Source of the DNA: an uncultured Tenacibaculum sp.
GTDB taxonomy: Bacteria; Bacteroidota; Bacteroidia; Flavobacteriales; Flavobacteriaceae
Direction of reading: 5' to 3'
DNA: 64,000 bases
NCBI RefSeq assembly: GCF_947495995.1
Contig: NZ_CANMAX010000005.1
Location: 62,001-126,000, forward strand
Positions 62,740 to 64,000 of the stretch are shown one piece after another (the stretch's first letter is position 1; every line of letters starts with the position of its first letter). The notes below the pieces were generated by a model. The model did not search any database, was not told the DNA's origin, and worked only from the letters and a program-made list of their open reading frames with translations. A program made the translations under genes and the position numbers.

Positions 62740-63651
62740 ATGAGTAATAGCCCCTCAATAATCAAAACAATATCTGAGTTTCATCAGATATTTAGTTTAG
62801 ATAAACCCAAACATCCGTCGATTAGTTTTGTTCAATTAAATGAGATTAAAAATAATATAGATGAGAGACATGCAAATTTAGAAATGGATTTGTTTGTAAT
62901 CTCTATGAAAGATGGTAGTTGTGGTTATTTGTTCGGTAGAAAGAGTTATGATTTTGCCGAAGGTGTTATGACGTTTACTGAACCTAGCTTAATGTTCTCT
63001 CGAGTTGATGAGAATTGTCTTAAAGCCGCTTCTGGTTGGTTTCTAATTTTTAGCATAGATTTACTTAAAAACACAATCCTTTTTGATCAAATAGATAATT
63101 ATAATTTTTTCTTTTACAATAATTCTGAAGCTTTACATTTATCTGGTTCTGAACAACAAGTAATTTTGAATTGTGTTGGACTAATTGTAAAAGAGATTGA
63201 TGAAAGAATTGATAATCATAGTAACACTGTAATTATTTCTACACTTAATTTATTATTAAACTTGTGTTCTCGATTTTACGACAGGCAATTTAATACGCGA
63301 TCTATTTTTAATAAAGAAACATTAAATAATGTCGATTTTATTTTAGAAGAATATTACACTAAAAATAAATTAGTAAAATTTGGTTTGCCTAAGAAAGCTT
63401 TCATTGCTGATGAATTAGATTTATCTGAAAACTATATAAATGACCTTATTTTAAAGGAAACAAAGAGAAATACTCAGAATTATATTTTAGACTTTATTAT
63501 TGAAAAAGCTAAAGTACAATTGGTAAAAAATGATGATTCTATAGAATCAATTTCTCAAAATTTAGGATTCAAATTTCTAAACTACTTTGAGCGTTCTTTT
63601 AAGTTGAATACTGGTATGTCTCCTCTTGAATTTAGACAACTATTTAAATAA
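62740..63651 (+). CDS. AraC family transcriptional regulator, tandem paralogue B
   Basis: 303 residues, co-linear with the neighbour over the full length (GVMTFTEPSLMF, GWFLIFSIDLLKNTILFDQIDNYNFF, NLCSRFYDRQF). The first HTH (AFIADELDLSENYINDLILKETKR) is more diverged than the second (SIESISQNLGFKFLNYFERSFKLNTGMSPLEFR), so DNA specificity may differ. It lies 79 bases after paralogue A with its own promoter-like box. It converges on a PAS gene with six bases between stops. Confidence 0.92.
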   Translation: MSNSPSIIKTISEFHQIFSLDKPKHPSISFVQLNEIKNNIDERHANLEMDLFVISMKDGSCGYLFGRKSYDFAEGVMTFTEPSLMFSRVDENCLKAASGWFLIFSIDLLKNTILFDQIDNYNFFFYNNSEALHLSGSEQQVILNCVGLIVKEIDERIDNHSNTVIISTLNLLLNLCSRFYDRQFNTRSIFNKETLNNVDFILEEYYTKNKLVKFGLPKKAFIADELDLSENYINDLILKETKRNTQNYILDFIIEKAKVQLVKNDDSIESISQNLGFKFLNYFERSFKLNTGMSPLEFRQLFK

Positions 63652-63657
63652 AAACTC

Positions 63658-64000
63658 TTAGTGAATTCCGTTTTTAAAACGAGTAATATCTACATGACTT
63701 CCTACAACACGAAGTGGTTGATCATTTTCATCCCACTCAATAACATTACCATTGAAATATATCCATATTAAAGAACCATCTTTATGGTAATATCGAACTT
63801 CTTTGGAATATGGTATTTTTCCTTTTGATTTGATATGTTGTTCGAATAATTCAAGTACTTCATTTATATCCTCAGGATGCATTTGCTGCTTCCACCAATC
63901 TGGTGAATCTGAGACCTCTTCTTCTGTGAAACCAAACATTCCTTTAAATGCTGGGCTATAATATTCATAATTATCTTTCACATGCCAATCCCAATATCCT
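63658..64000 (-). CDS. PAS domain protein (C-terminal end, runs off the window)
   Basis: The frame is open to the right edge. A possible GTG at 63981 is internal, because the residues before it (GYWDWH) continue a PAS_3 fold. Visible PAS features are GYWDWHV, YYSPAFKGMFGFTEEEV, WWKQQMHPED and VRYYHKDGSLIWIYFNGNVIEWDENDQPLRVVGSHVDIT. The protein ends a few residues after the PAS domain, so no kinase or cyclase output lies downstream; any output domain is upstream, outside the window. Confidence 0.85.
   Translation of the reverse strand, partial: GYWDWHVKDNYEYYSPAFKGMFGFTEEEVSDSPDWWKQQMHPEDINEVLELFEQHIKSKGKIPYSKEVRYYHKDGSLIWIYFNGNVIEWDENDQPLRVVGSHVDITRFKNGIH

Overview
The window reads as an AT-rich chromosomal segment (roughly 30% GC by eye) from a marine member of the Flavobacteriaceae, most like Tenacibaculum/Polaribacter. 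The signs are type IX secretion sorting domains on two large secreted proteins, Bacteroidota -7 promoter boxes (TAnnTTTG), LytS/LytTR signalling, a fused SerB-SerA, the EttA plus small CAL67264-type membrane protein pair, and the GG-leader peptides common in this family. Nearly all genes are intact. No tRNA, rRNA, prophage or CRISPR array was seen.

Layout. 1-1.5 kb: end of a LytTR-type protein, a small GG-leader cysteine peptide, a YjbQ-family gene and an unknown gene. 1.7-10.9 kb: a 1340-residue T9SS mosaic protein, then a LytTR response regulator with two related LytS-like kinases. 11-20 kb: housekeeping block (dnaK, NUDIX, pyrE, birA, rsfS, ftsH, LUD protein, cdsA, ACBP, YceI lipoprotein). 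20.3-33.2 kb: a catabolic kynurenine block (kynU, kmo, RidA-type deaminase, aldehyde dehydrogenase, HAAO, ACMSD). It predicts conversion of kynurenine through 3-hydroxyanthranilate to aminomuconate and on to central metabolism. It is interrupted by a penicillin-acylase gene pair on the other strand and by a 372-bp palindrome-bounded GIY-YIG element. 33.5-38 kb: two related single-haem lipoproteins and a GH76-like protein. 38-50.7 kb: serB-serA fusion, small lipoproteins, ettA, a two-lobed aspartic protease with a triple CBM48 protein, an Old Yellow Enzyme/dienoyl-CoA reductase and a nitronate monooxygenase sharing one palindromic operator, and a T9SS EEP phosphatase/nuclease. 50.8-56.6 kb: a pirin/MarR/FMN-reductase/DoxX redox operon with a palindrome in its promoter, a MarR-GNAT fusion, an EamA transporter, an AraC regulator and a monooxygenase. 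56.8-64 kb: a second GG-leader peptide, a three-gene unknown membrane cassette, a 1-kb gene-free region with a candidate small RNA, two tandem AraC-type paralogues and the end of a PAS protein.

Most novel material: the GIY-YIG element with inverted terminal palindromes whose stem bases change in a compensatory way, plus its 76-bp gene-less derivative 1.5 kb away; the orphan GG-leader peptides; the shared TATGCATGCATA operator; the palindrome inside the DoxX-operon promoter; the candidate sRNA; and the unknown cassette at 57.1-60.7 kb. All functions are read from sequence and family knowledge. No database search was run.
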